Shown piece after piece: positions 43,636-52,445 of a DNA stretch of 64,000 nucleotides (its first letter is position 1; every line of letters begins with the position of its first letter). A model generated the notes under the pieces. The model ran no database searches, was not told the DNA's origin, and was given only the letters and a program-made list of their open reading frames with translations. A program made the translations under genes and the position numbers. This DNA is from Paraburkholderia sp. DHOC27 (GTDB lineage Bacteria > Pseudomonadota > Gammaproteobacteria > Burkholderiales > Burkholderiaceae): positions 186,001 through 250,000 of the forward strand of contig NZ_QVQV01000007.1 of NCBI RefSeq assembly GCF_003429005.1, given 5' to 3'.

Positions 43636-44388
43636 ATGAATCGACGTACCTTCCTCACTGCGGCTGCCGCTGGCGCCGTCGTCAACGCGGTCAACGCCGT
43701 ACCGGCCTGGGCCGCCAGCCACGGCATCAAGGCCATCGGCTTCGACGGCCTTGCGCTGTTCGATCCACGACCCATCTTCGCGCTGGCCGAGCAGTTCTTC
43801 CCCGGTCAGGGCGCGGCCCTCGTGGCAACCTGGCGCGGTCGGCAGTTCGATTACACCTGGTTGCGCACGATGACGGGCACCTACGTGGATTTCATTCAGG
43901 TCACCGGCGACGCGCTCGCCTTCGCCGCGGATGCCGAGAAGCTCACCGTCACGCCCGAGCAGCGTCAGCAATTGCTGGCAGGCTTCATGAACATGAAAGC
44001 ATGGCCCGACGTGGTGCCGGTTCTCAAGACCCTGAAAAAGCGCGGCCTGGGACTCGCGCCGCTGACGGACTTCAGCGTGCCCATGCTGGAAGCGGCAATC
44101 CGCAATTCGCAACTGGAAGGGGTATTCGACCACCTGTTGTCCACGGACCTGGTGCGGGCGTACAAGCCCGATCCGCGTTCGTATCAGATGGGCGTGGATG
44201 CATTTGGGTTGCAGCGTGAAGAAATCGCTTTCGTGGCGTTTGGCGGCTGGGATGCGGCCGGCGCGAAAACGTTCGGATACCCAACTATCTGGATGAATCG
44301 TCTGAACGTGCCGACCGAACATCTGGGCGTGCTGCCGGATGCGATCGCCGCCAACTTCGAAGCGTTGCCGGGCTTCGTCGGTCAGTGA
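43636..44388 (+). CDS. Tat-exported haloacid dehalogenase-like hydrolase
   Basis: The 250-residue protein has a Tat signal (NRRTFLTAAAAGAV near residue 2-15, cleavage near PAWA-AS) and a HAD domain. Motif I is IGFDGLALFD with the nucleophile Asp, motif II Thr in LTDFSV, motif III Lys in YKPDPRSY, and motif IV in FVAFGGWDAAGA. It resembles type II L-2-haloacid dehalogenases, but the FDxYGT signature is altered to FDGLAL, so the substrate may differ. The start at 43636 is chosen for GGAG spacing; an ATG at 43630 is also in frame. Confidence 0.82.
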   Translation: MNRRTFLTAAAAGAVVNAVNAVPAWAASHGIKAIGFDGLALFDPRPIFALAEQFFPGQGAALVATWRGRQFDYTWLRTMTGTYVDFIQVTGDALAFAADAEKLTVTPEQRQQLLAGFMNMKAWPDVVPVLKTLKKRGLGLAPLTDFSVPMLEAAIRNSQLEGVFDHLLSTDLVRAYKPDPRSYQMGVDAFGLQREEIAFVAFGGWDAAGAKTFGYPTIWMNRLNVPTEHLGVLPDAIAANFEALPGFVGQ

Positions 44389-44447
44389 CGGCAACGCTGG
44401 TTCAGCTCGACGGCCATCGCTACACAACGGTCGTCGAGCAGCCTTCG

Positions 44448-45251
44448 TTACGAGCCGCCAAACCAGTTATAGCCCTGATCCACCCAATAGCCGCCCGGAA
44501 ACGTGTTGGTGACAAAAATCTCCATGATGTGCTTGGGATTCTTGTAGCCGAGTTTGGTCGGCATTCTGAGCTTCATCGGATAGCCGTATTTTTCGGGTAA
44601 CTGCTGGCCGTCGTAGGTGAACGTCAACAGCGTTTGCGGATGCAGCGCGGTGGGCATGTCGATGCTCTCGTAGTAGTCGTCCGCGCATTTGAAGCCGACG
44701 TATTTCGCTGAGGTATCCGCGCCAATACGCTTGAGAAATTCCGAGAACGGTGTGCCACCCCAGCGGCCAATCGCACTCCAGCCTTCCACGCAAATGTGCC
44801 GGGTGATCTGCTCAGCCTTCGGCAATGCGTACAGCTCGGGCAGCGTCCAGGTCTTGCTGTCCTGCACGAGACCGCTTACTTTCAGGCGGAAATCGCTGCC
44901 ATCGACATGCGGCACGTCGTCGATCCCGTAGAAGGCGTTAAACGGGAACGGGCGCGTGATCTCGGCTTCGGTGTAGGTCGGCGCGAGACGGTGCGGATCG
45001 AACAGCCAGCCTTGCACGCTATCGTTGATGCGCGACACGCGCGATAAAAACGTCTCCACCGATTTGTCGTCCGACAGGCTGCAACCGGTCAGCATGGCGA
45101 GGCCGCCGAGCGTGAGAATGCGCTTGCCGAACAGGCGGCGCGACGGCATGTCGAGTTCACGCCGCACGTCGATGCTCAGCGATTCGCGGTCGATGCTCGC
45201 GCGGGTCGTGTCGGTTGCATCGGTTGATGAGAAAAGTTTGAATGGCTTCAT
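44448..45251 (-). CDS. Tat-exported molybdopterin oxidoreductase, YedY1-like (copy B)
   Basis: The 267-residue sulfite-oxidase-fold enzyme has SRRLFGKR (residues 37-44, Tat) and a lipobox LTGC with Cys57, and Cys154 in RHICVEGWS as the molybdenum ligand. It is the closest visible relative of copy A at 25992-26783, sharing SIDMPTALHPQTLLTF-like and LGYKNPKHI stretches and the YNWFGGS end. Methionine-sulfoxide reduction in the periplasm is the family precedent (MsrP/YedY1). GGGAGGA precedes the ATG. It is the last gene of the minus-strand operon that begins with the methionine-rich peptide gene. Confidence 0.92.
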   Translation of the reverse strand: MKPFKLFSSTDATDTTRASIDRESLSIDVRRELDMPSRRLFGKRILTLGGLAMLTGCSLSDDKSVETFLSRVSRINDSVQGWLFDPHRLAPTYTEAEITRPFPFNAFYGIDDVPHVDGSDFRLKVSGLVQDSKTWTLPELYALPKAEQITRHICVEGWSAIGRWGGTPFSEFLKRIGADTSAKYVGFKCADDYYESIDMPTALHPQTLLTFTYDGQQLPEKYGYPMKLRMPTKLGYKNPKHIMEIFVTNTFPGGYWVDQGYNWFGGS

Positions 45252-45265
45252 GATGGTCCTCCCGC

Positions 45266-45892
45266 CTAGCGGCCACGAATCATCGTAAGCAACGAGCGCG
45301 GCACGAGCGCCACCATCGTCAGATGAACAACCACGAAGCCGGCCAGCAGCGACATGGCGCAGAAATGCACGACGCGCGCGCGGTCGTAGCCGCCCATCAA
45401 TTCGCGCAGCACGGGAAACTGCACCGATTTCCAGATCGCCAGTCCCGACAGGATCAGGACGGCGATATCCACCATCACGAACAGATAGGCGAATTTCTGC
45501 ACCGCGTTATAACGGCTTGGGTCCGCGTGCGACAGATGACCTTGCAGCGCCTGCGCGAGATCGCGCAGAATCGCGCGCGGCGAGAGCGGAAAAAACTTCG
45601 AGAGGAAGCGTCCGGTCACGAGATTCATCACCAGATAAAAGATGCCGTTGAAGAACAGCAGCCACATCGCCGCGAAGTGCCATTGCAGCGCGCCGCCCAA
45701 CCATCCGCCCAGCGTGATGCCATGCGGAATCGTGAAGCCCTGGAACACAGGCGACGCATCGTAAATGCGCCAGCCTGAAAGCATCATCAGCACCGCGGCC
45801 AGCGCGTTGAGCCAATGCGCGATGCGCACCCACGCGGGCTGCACCGTGCGCGCCGGTCTCTGCGACGCGGCGGAGTTGGGAATCGCATTCAT
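45266..45892 (-). CDS. Cytochrome b561-type membrane subunit, YedZ1-like (copy B)
   Basis: This 208-residue membrane protein has haem-ligand histidines in VRIAHWLNAL, LQWHFAAMW, ARVVHFCAM and VVHLTMVAL and resembles copy A at 25396-25989 from the first helix to the final VPRSLLTMIRGR. It should supply quinol electrons to the YedY-like partner encoded 14 bases downstream. GGGAGAG precedes the ATG. It follows the DUF1223 gene by 46 bases in the same operon. Confidence 0.9.
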   Translation of the reverse strand: MNAIPNSAASQRPARTVQPAWVRIAHWLNALAAVLMMLSGWRIYDASPVFQGFTIPHGITLGGWLGGALQWHFAAMWLLFFNGIFYLVMNLVTGRFLSKFFPLSPRAILRDLAQALQGHLSHADPSRYNAVQKFAYLFVMVDIAVLILSGLAIWKSVQFPVLRELMGGYDRARVVHFCAMSLLAGFVVVHLTMVALVPRSLLTMIRGR

Positions 45893-45938
45893 CGAAACTC
45901 TCCCGTTTTATCCGTAGAGGGCGTGGCGCTTAGGTACT

Positions 45939-46775
45939 TCACTCGGCACAGGCCGGCAGTTCGCTGACCTGCAGCACTTCACCGTTCGCCTGGTTTTCGA
46001 CGAAGGCCACCACGCCGCTGCTGTGTGCGTTACCGGCGCTAGCGGAGTTGCTGGAGTTAGCGGAGCCGCCGGAGCGGTTTGAATACTCGCCAGTAATAGC
46101 CGCGTGACCGTCAACCACAGGAACCGGTCCGATCCATTGACGCACGACGCGATCGTGATGCAGGGTCGCGCCGGAGTTTTCGCCCGCCTGTACGTGATTG
46201 TCGATGCCGTTCTCGTAGACGGCGACATAGGCGACGGTAGCGTCGGGCAGCTTGCCGGCGGCATGGAACGTGGCGTTGAACATGACGCGACCCGACGGCG
46301 CGGAATGCGCGTCGACGTGAATATCGACCGGCGAGGCTTCCTCATTCAGTCGCCTGATCGTCGAGCCGAAGCGCGCCTCGTCCGACCATGCGCGCAGTTC
46401 GCGGCCATCCACGAATACTTCGGGCGTGTAGACCGTATGCTGACGCCCCGCCTCGCTCAGACGTTGCTGGCGCGTCGTGAAAGCGGGCTGGTCGAACGGG
46501 TCTTTCCAGCCGAGCGTGTCCCAGTAGTCGACGTGCAGCGCGAGCGGCACGACCGTGCTCGTGGTCCGCGACCGATCCAGCTCGCTCAGCCAGTTATCGG
46601 CCGGCGGGCAACTGCTGCACCCTTCGCTGGTATACAGCTCCACCAGCGCCACGCGGTGAGGCGGACTGCTGACGCTGCACGACCCGGCAGCCCAGGCATT
46701 GGTGCTGGCACCGGCGCCCAGGCCGACGGACAGGATGAGCGCGGCGGCGATCGACATGAAGAACGTGAAGCGCAT
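45939..46775 (-). CDS. DUF1223 thioredoxin-like secreted protein
   Basis: The 278-residue protein has a signal peptide (FFMSIAAALILSVGLGAGAS, mature near AWA-AGS) and a DUF1223 domain with the redox motif CSSC in YTSEGCSSCPPADNWL, then DYWDTLGWKDPFD and QHTVYTPEVFVDGR, the cis-proline region of thioredoxin-like folds. It could reduce or protect periplasmic thiols. A Gly/Ser/Asn-rich insert lies near residue 245. GGGAG precedes the ATG. It lies 81 bases downstream of the methionine-rich peptide gene and 46 upstream of the cytochrome b gene, and so is in the same operon. Confidence 0.88.
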   Translation of the reverse strand: MRFTFFMSIAAALILSVGLGAGASTNAWAAGSCSVSSPPHRVALVELYTSEGCSSCPPADNWLSELDRSRTTSTVVPLALHVDYWDTLGWKDPFDQPAFTTRQQRLSEAGRQHTVYTPEVFVDGRELRAWSDEARFGSTIRRLNEEASPVDIHVDAHSAPSGRVMFNATFHAAGKLPDATVAYVAVYENGIDNHVQAGENSGATLHHDRVVRQWIGPVPVVDGHAAITGEYSNRSGGSANSSNSASAGNAHSSGVVAFVENQANGEVLQVSELPACAE

Positions 46776-46856
46776 GGCTGACTCCCGCTCCAATAAGCGA
46801 AGCAGTACGAAGATTCGGCGTGCGTTAGCGGCACGCCGGGCACGGCATGGCGCGAC

Positions 46857-47123
46857 TTATTTGCTCATCCCATCGTCTTTTTTCATCGCGTCGGATTTCA
46901 TCTTGTCGCCGTCCTTGCCCATCGTATCCTTCGCCATCGAGTCCTTGCCCATCGAGTCCTTGCTCATTGCATCCTTGGACATCGAACCCTTGGACATCCC
47001 GTCTTTACTCATCGCGTCTTTCGACATCGAATCATTCGACATGGCGCCGCTTGCCTGGGCGAACGCGGAACCACCGCTAACGAGCAACGTGGCTGCGAGT
47101 GCTGCGATTGCAATGCTTTTCAT
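46857..47123 (-). CDS. mrpX: Methionine-rich penta-MxKDx repeat secreted peptide, MrpX-like
   Basis: The 88-residue product has a signal peptide cleaved after SAFA (about residue 22) and a mature part made of about ten MxKDx pentapeptides (MSKDA, MSKDG, MSKDS, MGKDS, MAKDT). Twelve of about 66 mature residues are methionine. In Azospira such a peptide (MrpX) is oxidised by hypochlorite and re-reduced by the YedY1 enzyme. AAGGAG precedes the ATG. It is the first gene of the operon, downstream of a candidate ECF promoter. The 15-bp coding repeat may change in length. Confidence 0.88.
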   Translation of the reverse strand: MKSIAIAALAATLLVSGGSAFAQASGAMSNDSMSKDAMSKDGMSKGSMSKDAMSKDSMGKDSMAKDTMGKDGDKMKSDAMKKDDGMSK

Positions 47124-47234
47124 GACAACTCCTTCAGTGTTTGTGGTGCGCGCCGCAATGGCGGCCCGATTGGGTTGAGCGTAAAGCTGGTTTGCCGCAA
47201 CTGCCGATGCGTCATCGTCGCGCATCTGTGAGGT

Positions 47235-47262
47235 AATACGTCGCGTTGGCCTGCCCGGTTAC
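47235..47262 (-). promoter_or_regulatory. Candidate ECF sigma promoter for the mrpX operon
   Basis: On the minus strand GTAACC (47262-47257) is followed after exactly 16 bases by CGTATT (47240-47235). GTAAC-type -35 and CGT-type -10 boxes with 16-base spacing are typical of ECF sigma factors. Transcription would begin near 47228, about 105 bases before the mrpX ATG. Confidence 0.6.
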
Positions 47263-47361
47263 AGCCGGCACGAAATTCTTTGCCACGGCGCCTGAAACAC
47301 GCCGCTGCGCTGCAGCAGCGAATGCCCGGGCGCGGGGAGATGGAATAAACTCCTGTTTCCT

Positions 47362-47389
47362 GTAACCGACGCCCCAGATGAATCGAACT
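47362..47389 (+). promoter_or_regulatory. Second GTAACC-N16-CGAACT motif at the sigma gene start
   Basis: GTAACC (47362-47367), 16 bases, then CGAACT matches the same pattern on the plus strand. Its -10 falls inside the first codons of the sigma gene, so either the motif is fortuitous or the real start lies downstream; no good alternative start was seen. Confidence 0.35.
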
Positions 47390-47950
47390 ACCGATATCAC
47401 CGCCGCGCAGGCGAAAGAGGCGCACCTGCGAAGCCTGTTCCTGAAGGGTCTGGACGGCGACGGCGCCGCGTACCGGCAATGCCTCGCGGAACTGGGCGCG
47501 CATTTGCGCGGCTTTCTGCGCAGGCGCCTGCACGACGGCGCGTCCGACATCGAGGATCTGGTGCAGGAAATATTGCTGGCGGTTCACAACGGCCGGCATA
47601 CCTACCGCGCCGAGGAACCGTTGACGGCGTGGATTCACGCCATCGCGCGCTATAAATTGACTGATTACTTTCGGGGACGGGCACGGCACGAAGCGCTGAA
47701 CGATCCGCTCGACGATGCGTTCGAGTTGCTCGCCACGCCCGATCTCGAGCCGGCGCAGGCAAAGCGCGACCTTGGGAAGCTGCTCGAACAGTTGCCTGAC
47801 CGGCAGCGGCTGCCCATCGTGCATGTGAAGCTCGAGGGGCTATCCGTAACGGAGACCGCGAAATTGACTGGCTTGTCGGAATCGGCGGTCAAGATCGGCG
47901 TGCATCGTGGACTCAAGGCATTAGCGGCAAAGATTCGAGGAACGCGATGA
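47378..47950 (+). CDS. ECF sigma factor (SigF-like)
   Basis: The 190-residue protein is an extracytoplasmic-function sigma factor. Region 2 is visible in IEDLVQEILLAVHNGRHTYR (residues about 57-76), with LTAWIHAIARYKLTDYFRGR after it, and region 4 in LPIVHVKLEGLSVTETAKLTGLSESAVKIGVHRGLKAL, split at the recognition helix. Its stop overlaps the start of the NrsF-type anti-sigma gene (ATGA). The ATG has no Shine-Dalgarno sequence, and an ECF-like motif overlaps it. It is divergent from the mrpX operon. Confidence 0.93.
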   Translation: MNRTTDITAAQAKEAHLRSLFLKGLDGDGAAYRQCLAELGAHLRGFLRRRLHDGASDIEDLVQEILLAVHNGRHTYRAEEPLTAWIHAIARYKLTDYFRGRARHEALNDPLDDAFELLATPDLEPAQAKRDLGKLLEQLPDRQRLPIVHVKLEGLSVTETAKLTGLSESAVKIGVHRGLKALAAKIRGTR

Positions 47951-48588
47951 AAACGGACGACCTTATTTCCCTGCTCGCCACCGGTGTCGCGCCCGTGGAC
48001 CGTCACACGGTCATGAAACGCTTTGCACTGGCCATTCTGGTGGGCATTGTGGGCGCCACGCTGCTCATGTCCAGCGTGCTCGGCGTGCGCCACGATCTGG
48101 CCGAGGTGGCCACGACACCCATCTTCTGGGCCAAAGTCGCGTTGCCGCTCTCCCTGATGATCGGCTCGCTGTGGATGTCCACGCGGCTCGCCCGGCCCGG
48201 CGTCGCCGTGGGCGGCAGCCGCTGGGCGATCGCCGCGCCGGTCGCCGCCGTGTGGCTGGCCGCCGCCTGGGTATTGATGAGCGCACCGGACAACGCGCGG
48301 CTCGCCATCGTGCTCGGCAAGACCTGGCGCATCTGTCCGTTTGCCATTGCGATGCTGTCGACGCCGGGCTTTATCGCCGTCTTCTGGGCGCTCAAGGGCA
48401 TGGCGCCCACGCGGCTGGCGCTGACGGGCGCCGCGGGCGGGCTGCTGGCCGGTTCGACTGCGACGCTCGCGTATTGCCTGCATTGCCCGGAAATGGGCAT
48501 CCCTTTCTGGGGTGCCTGGTATCTGCTCGGCATGCTGGTACCGACGGTGGTCGGCGCCCTGCTGGGCCCGCGGTTGTTGCGCTGGTGA
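47947..48588 (+). CDS. nrsF: NrsF-type (DUF1109) membrane anti-sigma factor
   Basis: The 213-residue protein has six helices and a short cytoplasmic N terminus (MKTDDLISLLATGVAPVD), typical of the DUF1109/NrsF family that holds SigF-type ECF factors at the membrane. Conserved cysteines are in WRICPFAI near residue 127 and YCLHCPEMG near 178; in this family paired cysteines have been linked to sensing oxidants. It is translationally coupled to the sigma gene. The combination predicts release of sigma on chlorine or oxidative stress. Confidence 0.9.
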   Translation: MKTDDLISLLATGVAPVDRHTVMKRFALAILVGIVGATLLMSSVLGVRHDLAEVATTPIFWAKVALPLSLMIGSLWMSTRLARPGVAVGGSRWAIAAPVAAVWLAAAWVLMSAPDNARLAIVLGKTWRICPFAIAMLSTPGFIAVFWALKGMAPTRLALTGAAGGLLAGSTATLAYCLHCPEMGIPFWGAWYLLGMLVPTVVGALLGPRLLRW

Positions 48589-48669
48589 GCGGCGCGCGGT
48601 GGTGAGTGGTGGTGAGCAGTGATTGCCAGGCGTATCCTCGACGCTTCACCCTTCGCAACGGAGAGAACG

Positions 48670-49095
48670 ATGTCGCACTCCTCGAACAGCCCCACTGCGC
48701 CGGCCAGCCGTGGCCAATGCCAGAGCATCGACCTGACCGGCAAGATCGCGCAGATCGACGGTCACTGGCAACCGCGCGTGGTCGCCGAGATGAACGATTA
48801 CCAGTTCAAGGTCGTCAAGGTTGAAGGCGACTTCCAGTGGCACCGGCACGCGGACACCGACGAAACCTTCGTCGTGCTCGAAGGCGAACTGCAGATCGAT
48901 TTTCGCGGCGCACCGTCGGGCGACGGCACCATCGTGCTGCGTGCCGGCCAGATGGCCGTGGTGCCGAAGGGTGTCGAACACAAGCCGCGTGCCAACGTGG
49001 AAGTCAAAATGCTGCTGATCGAGCCGCGCGGTGTGGTGAACACCGGCGACGGCCCGACTGACGAACGTACCGTCCAGAACGATCAGTGGATCTAG
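48670..49095 (+). CDS. Cupin-domain protein
   Basis: The 141-residue protein has a single cupin barrel: motif 1 is FQWHRHADTDETFVVLEGEL with two histidines and a glutamate as metal ligands, and motif 2 lies around GQMAVVPKGVEHKPRA. Small cupins of this type are often of unknown function or bind metal and a small ligand. GAGAGA precedes the ATG. It lies 81 bases downstream of nrsF and could be co-transcribed with it. Confidence 0.9.
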   Translation: MSHSSNSPTAPASRGQCQSIDLTGKIAQIDGHWQPRVVAEMNDYQFKVVKVEGDFQWHRHADTDETFVVLEGELQIDFRGAPSGDGTIVLRAGQMAVVPKGVEHKPRANVEVKMLLIEPRGVVNTGDGPTDERTVQNDQWI

Positions 49096-49101
49096 GCGGC
49101 C

Positions 49102-49401
49102 TCAGGTTGGGGTGCTTGGCGTGCTTGCCACGCTGCTCGCCAGACTGATCTTCTCGCTGGTGACGCCTGACGCGCTCACGGTTTCGGTTGGCAGCGCGGC
49201 AAGCGCCGCCGCGCCGGGACTAAGCGTGACGATGCTCAAGGCGCCTGACGCATCGGCTGAGGTTGAGGCTGAACCTGCGGCAGCGGCCACCTTGAATGCA
49301 GAAGCGGGCGCAGCACCGGGTGTGCCCACTGCGTTGAAGGCTTGCCAGCCGAACAGGGCTTGATACCCTGATGCGGCCGTCGAATTGATGGATGAAGACA
49401 T
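49102..49401 (-). CDS. Hypothetical Ala/Ser-rich small protein
   Basis: The 99-residue frame starts at MSSSINSTAASG with a GGAG site nearby and encodes SGYQALFGWQAFNAVGTPGA followed by Ala/Ser/Thr-rich sequence. It lacks a signal peptide and a recognised domain. Convergence with the cupin gene (6-base gap) and good codon bias support coding. I do not recognise a family. Confidence 0.6.
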   Translation of the reverse strand: MSSSINSTAASGYQALFGWQAFNAVGTPGAAPASAFKVAAAAGSASTSADASGALSIVTLSPGAAALAALPTETVSASGVTSEKISLASSVASTPSTPT

Positions 49402-49784
49402 ACTGAGCTCCCGTGTAGATGTGGACGTCGTGCGCCGGGGAATTCGACTGCCGACACGCTCTTTCGCTTGCCGTCCCGGCGTTTTTGTAGCGCGAAAACT
49501 GCGCGCGATAATTGTTGCTGACGACGCCCGCCCGGACCATCTTCGTTCGTCCAAATCTCCTATCGGATCAACCATATTTGCGGGTGTTCTGCGGGCCTGC
49601 TGGGGACGTTTTGCCGGGCGACCGTAAGGAGCTTGTCAACCGGAATCCAACCGAGGCTTTCCACCAGAAAATAGTTGGCCGCAGGCCTAAATTCCGGGCG
49701 ATTTCTTCCGATGACCAGATATATCGCGCTCATCAAAGCCGCGAGTGACAGCGCCACAAGCGCTTTAACCTGGTAGAGGGAATC
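49402..49784. other. 383-base spacer without a supported gene
   Basis: The left part is the upstream region of the minus-strand hypothetical gene. The middle is less GC-biased. A minus-strand frame of 88 codons (49560-49826) has a hydrophobic segment but its start overlaps the better-supported small plus-strand gene, so it is not called. Confidence 0.45.
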
Positions 49785-49958
49785 ATGGATGTGAGTCAGT
49801 TGGCCGCGCAGTGGAATGACCTGCAATCGCAGGCAACGGATGCCGAGCTATTTCAGCGCGACGCGGAAAAGGCCGGCATGCTTCGCGCCGAAGCCGTTGG
49901 CATCGAAAAGCAGCTGAAGGCGGCCGGGTACGACCTGCACTCGCTCGTCACGCTGTAA
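49785..49958 (+). CDS. Small 57-residue helical protein
   Basis: ATG at 49785, with AGAGGG seven bases upstream, opens a frame of 57 codons ending TAA: MDVSQLAAQWNDLQSQATDA, then a charged helix rich in Ala, Glu and Lys, ending YDLHSLVTL. Third positions are mostly G or C. The protein should be one or two helices, cytoplasmic. It is too short for most gene finders. No family is recognised; it lies just before a terminator of the opposite-strand gene. Confidence 0.65.
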   Translation: MDVSQLAAQWNDLQSQATDAELFQRDAEKAGMLRAEAVGIEKQLKAAGYDLHSLVTL

Positions 49959-49967
49959 GCTTCCCGC

Positions 49968-50001
49968 AAAAAAAAACGATATGAGCACCCGGCTCATATC
50001 G
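49968..50001 (-). terminator. Intrinsic terminator of the formaldehyde dehydrogenase gene
   Basis: CGATATGAGC and GCTCATATCG form a perfect 10-bp stem with a five-base loop (49977-50001), followed on the minus strand by nine T residues. It lies about 120 bases downstream of the frmA stop. Confidence 0.92.
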
Positions 50002-50122
50002 CTCACTCAGTGTCCACTCAGTGCCCACTCAGTACCCACTCGGCTTGCGTGGGAAAAGTCGCCGGCGGGTGGAGCCACCAGCGCGTTAGCGTGTCCCGGT
50101 TGGCAAGCGCCGCGTTGCCAGG

Positions 50123-51229
<1,107 letters not shown>

Positions 51230-51422
51230 CGAGCTGTCCTTTAGGGCATTGACATGCGAAGGGGTCGTGACAGGGGGCTGACGTCGCGATCACGGTAATG
51301 GATTGGCAGCGCGGGTTCAGCCGGGAAACTGAGGGGTTTCCATCAAGCGTCCTGCCGGGCCTCGCGGTGCAAGGCGTTTGAATGGAAAACGACTGCGCCG
51401 GCAAGACGACTTGCCATGCCTT

Positions 51423-51482
51423 CGCGTCACGTCAGGTCCACGCCACGTCGTGCCATGTCACGACACGTCACGCCATGCCGTC
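51423..51482. repeat. Degenerate CACG(C/T)C-rich low-complexity stretch
   Basis: About 60 bases of variations on GCCACGTCAC lie in the 258-base gap between frmA and the next minus-strand gene. Units are imperfect; it is low-complexity sequence with no supported function. Confidence 0.4.
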
Positions 51483-51487
51483 AGCCA

Positions 51488-52195
51488 TCACGGATTCGCC
51501 TGGTTCTGCGGCACCGCGTGGGCGTAGTACTTGACGTCAGCGTAGTGGTCCGCTGCGAACGAGCCGCGCGCCGACCAGCTCACGTGGTTGTGATAGCTGG
51601 CTTCCGCCACCTGGGGTCCATGTACCTGCAGATAGGCGTCGGTCTTGCTGGATGGGCGCACGACCACGATATGGCCTGGCCGGTGCCTGTCCGGATTGAT
51701 GTACACCCCGACGACGAACCACCCCTGATTGGCAAGCGCCTGTACCTGCTCGAGCGAGCTGACCGGCTGCCATCCGGCCCGACGCCCCGCCGCGCTGTCG
51801 AGCCACTCGCCCTGCGCATTGGCGAGCAGCCCCAGCCGATGTTCAGGCGGGCGCAGCAGATACACCGAGAGGCGCACGGACATGGCCGCCGCGAAGGCGC
51901 TGCAATGCGTTTCAGCGTCGCGGCCTTTCCAGTCAGCGGGCATGTCGGGCTCGCCGGTTTGCCAGTCGACGTGGCGCTCGTTTTGCCAGAGGTGCTCCAC
52001 GTCCGACGCGTCGAGTATCTGCGCCAGATGCTGGCCGGCCGGCGTGACGGGACCGCAGCACGGTCCCTCCTGCGCGACGGGAAACGGCGAAGGTAGAGTC
52101 GCCTGCTGCGCCGCCCCGTCCGATGGCGAAGCGCAGCCTGCCAGTACAGCCAGCGCCGCGGTCGCGGCACATGCTCTTGCGTTCCAGACCGTCAA
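51488..52195 (-). CDS. Putative lipoprotein with cysteine-peptidase-like Cys/His motifs
   Basis: The 235-residue product has a lipoprotein signal (MTVWNARACAATAALAVLAG followed by C, near residue 21) and a domain with HCSAFAAAMSVRL near residue 95 and RPGHIVVVRPS near 172. A cysteine at the start of a helix and a histidine before a strand are arranged as in NlpC/P60- or CHAP-like hydrolases, but I see no named family. LEQVQALANQGWFVVGVYIN lies between. Enzyme activity is a hypothesis only. Confidence 0.65.
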   Translation of the reverse strand: MTVWNARACAATAALAVLAGCASPSDGAAQQATLPSPFPVAQEGPCCGPVTPAGQHLAQILDASDVEHLWQNERHVDWQTGEPDMPADWKGRDAETHCSAFAAAMSVRLSVYLLRPPEHRLGLLANAQGEWLDSAAGRRAGWQPVSSLEQVQALANQGWFVVGVYINPDRHRPGHIVVVRPSSKTDAYLQVHGPQVAEASYHNHVSWSARGSFAADHYADVKYYAHAVPQNQANP

Positions 52196-52400
52196 CGTCG
52201 ATCCCTCCTTTTCTTATCGGTTTGCAGGCTTGGCGTCAGAGTGGCGGCAGCCGGACTGGCAGCGGGCTAGACGGACGCGGACACTTTTTTGCCGCGCGGT
52301 CATCTAAAGTCGAGGTTGCGCAAACCCGTTGACCGGATTGCTGCCGGCACGACTCGTCAATTCGCAGTACCCGTTGCATGCTCCCCGCATCGCGGGAGCG

Positions 52401-52417
52401 CTGACCGCTTCGGTCAG
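52401..52417. other. Perfect hairpin upstream of DUF3471-like gene
   Basis: CTGACCG and CGGTCAG pair around a CTT loop 29 bases before the next ATG. No T tract follows. It could be a leader stem or a factor-independent end for a transcript entering from the left. Confidence 0.4.
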
Positions 52418-52445
52418 CCTGATCAATTAACTGAGCCCTTCTACC

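Noticed and set aside
46870..47060. Possible CRISPR-like array (15-bp repeats)
   Set aside because: The repeats are in-frame codons of the MxKDx peptide; there are no spacers of constant length.
49560..49826. 88-codon minus-strand frame with a hydrophobic segment
   Set aside because: Its start lies inside the better-supported 57-codon plus-strand gene and it has weak codon bias and no family.
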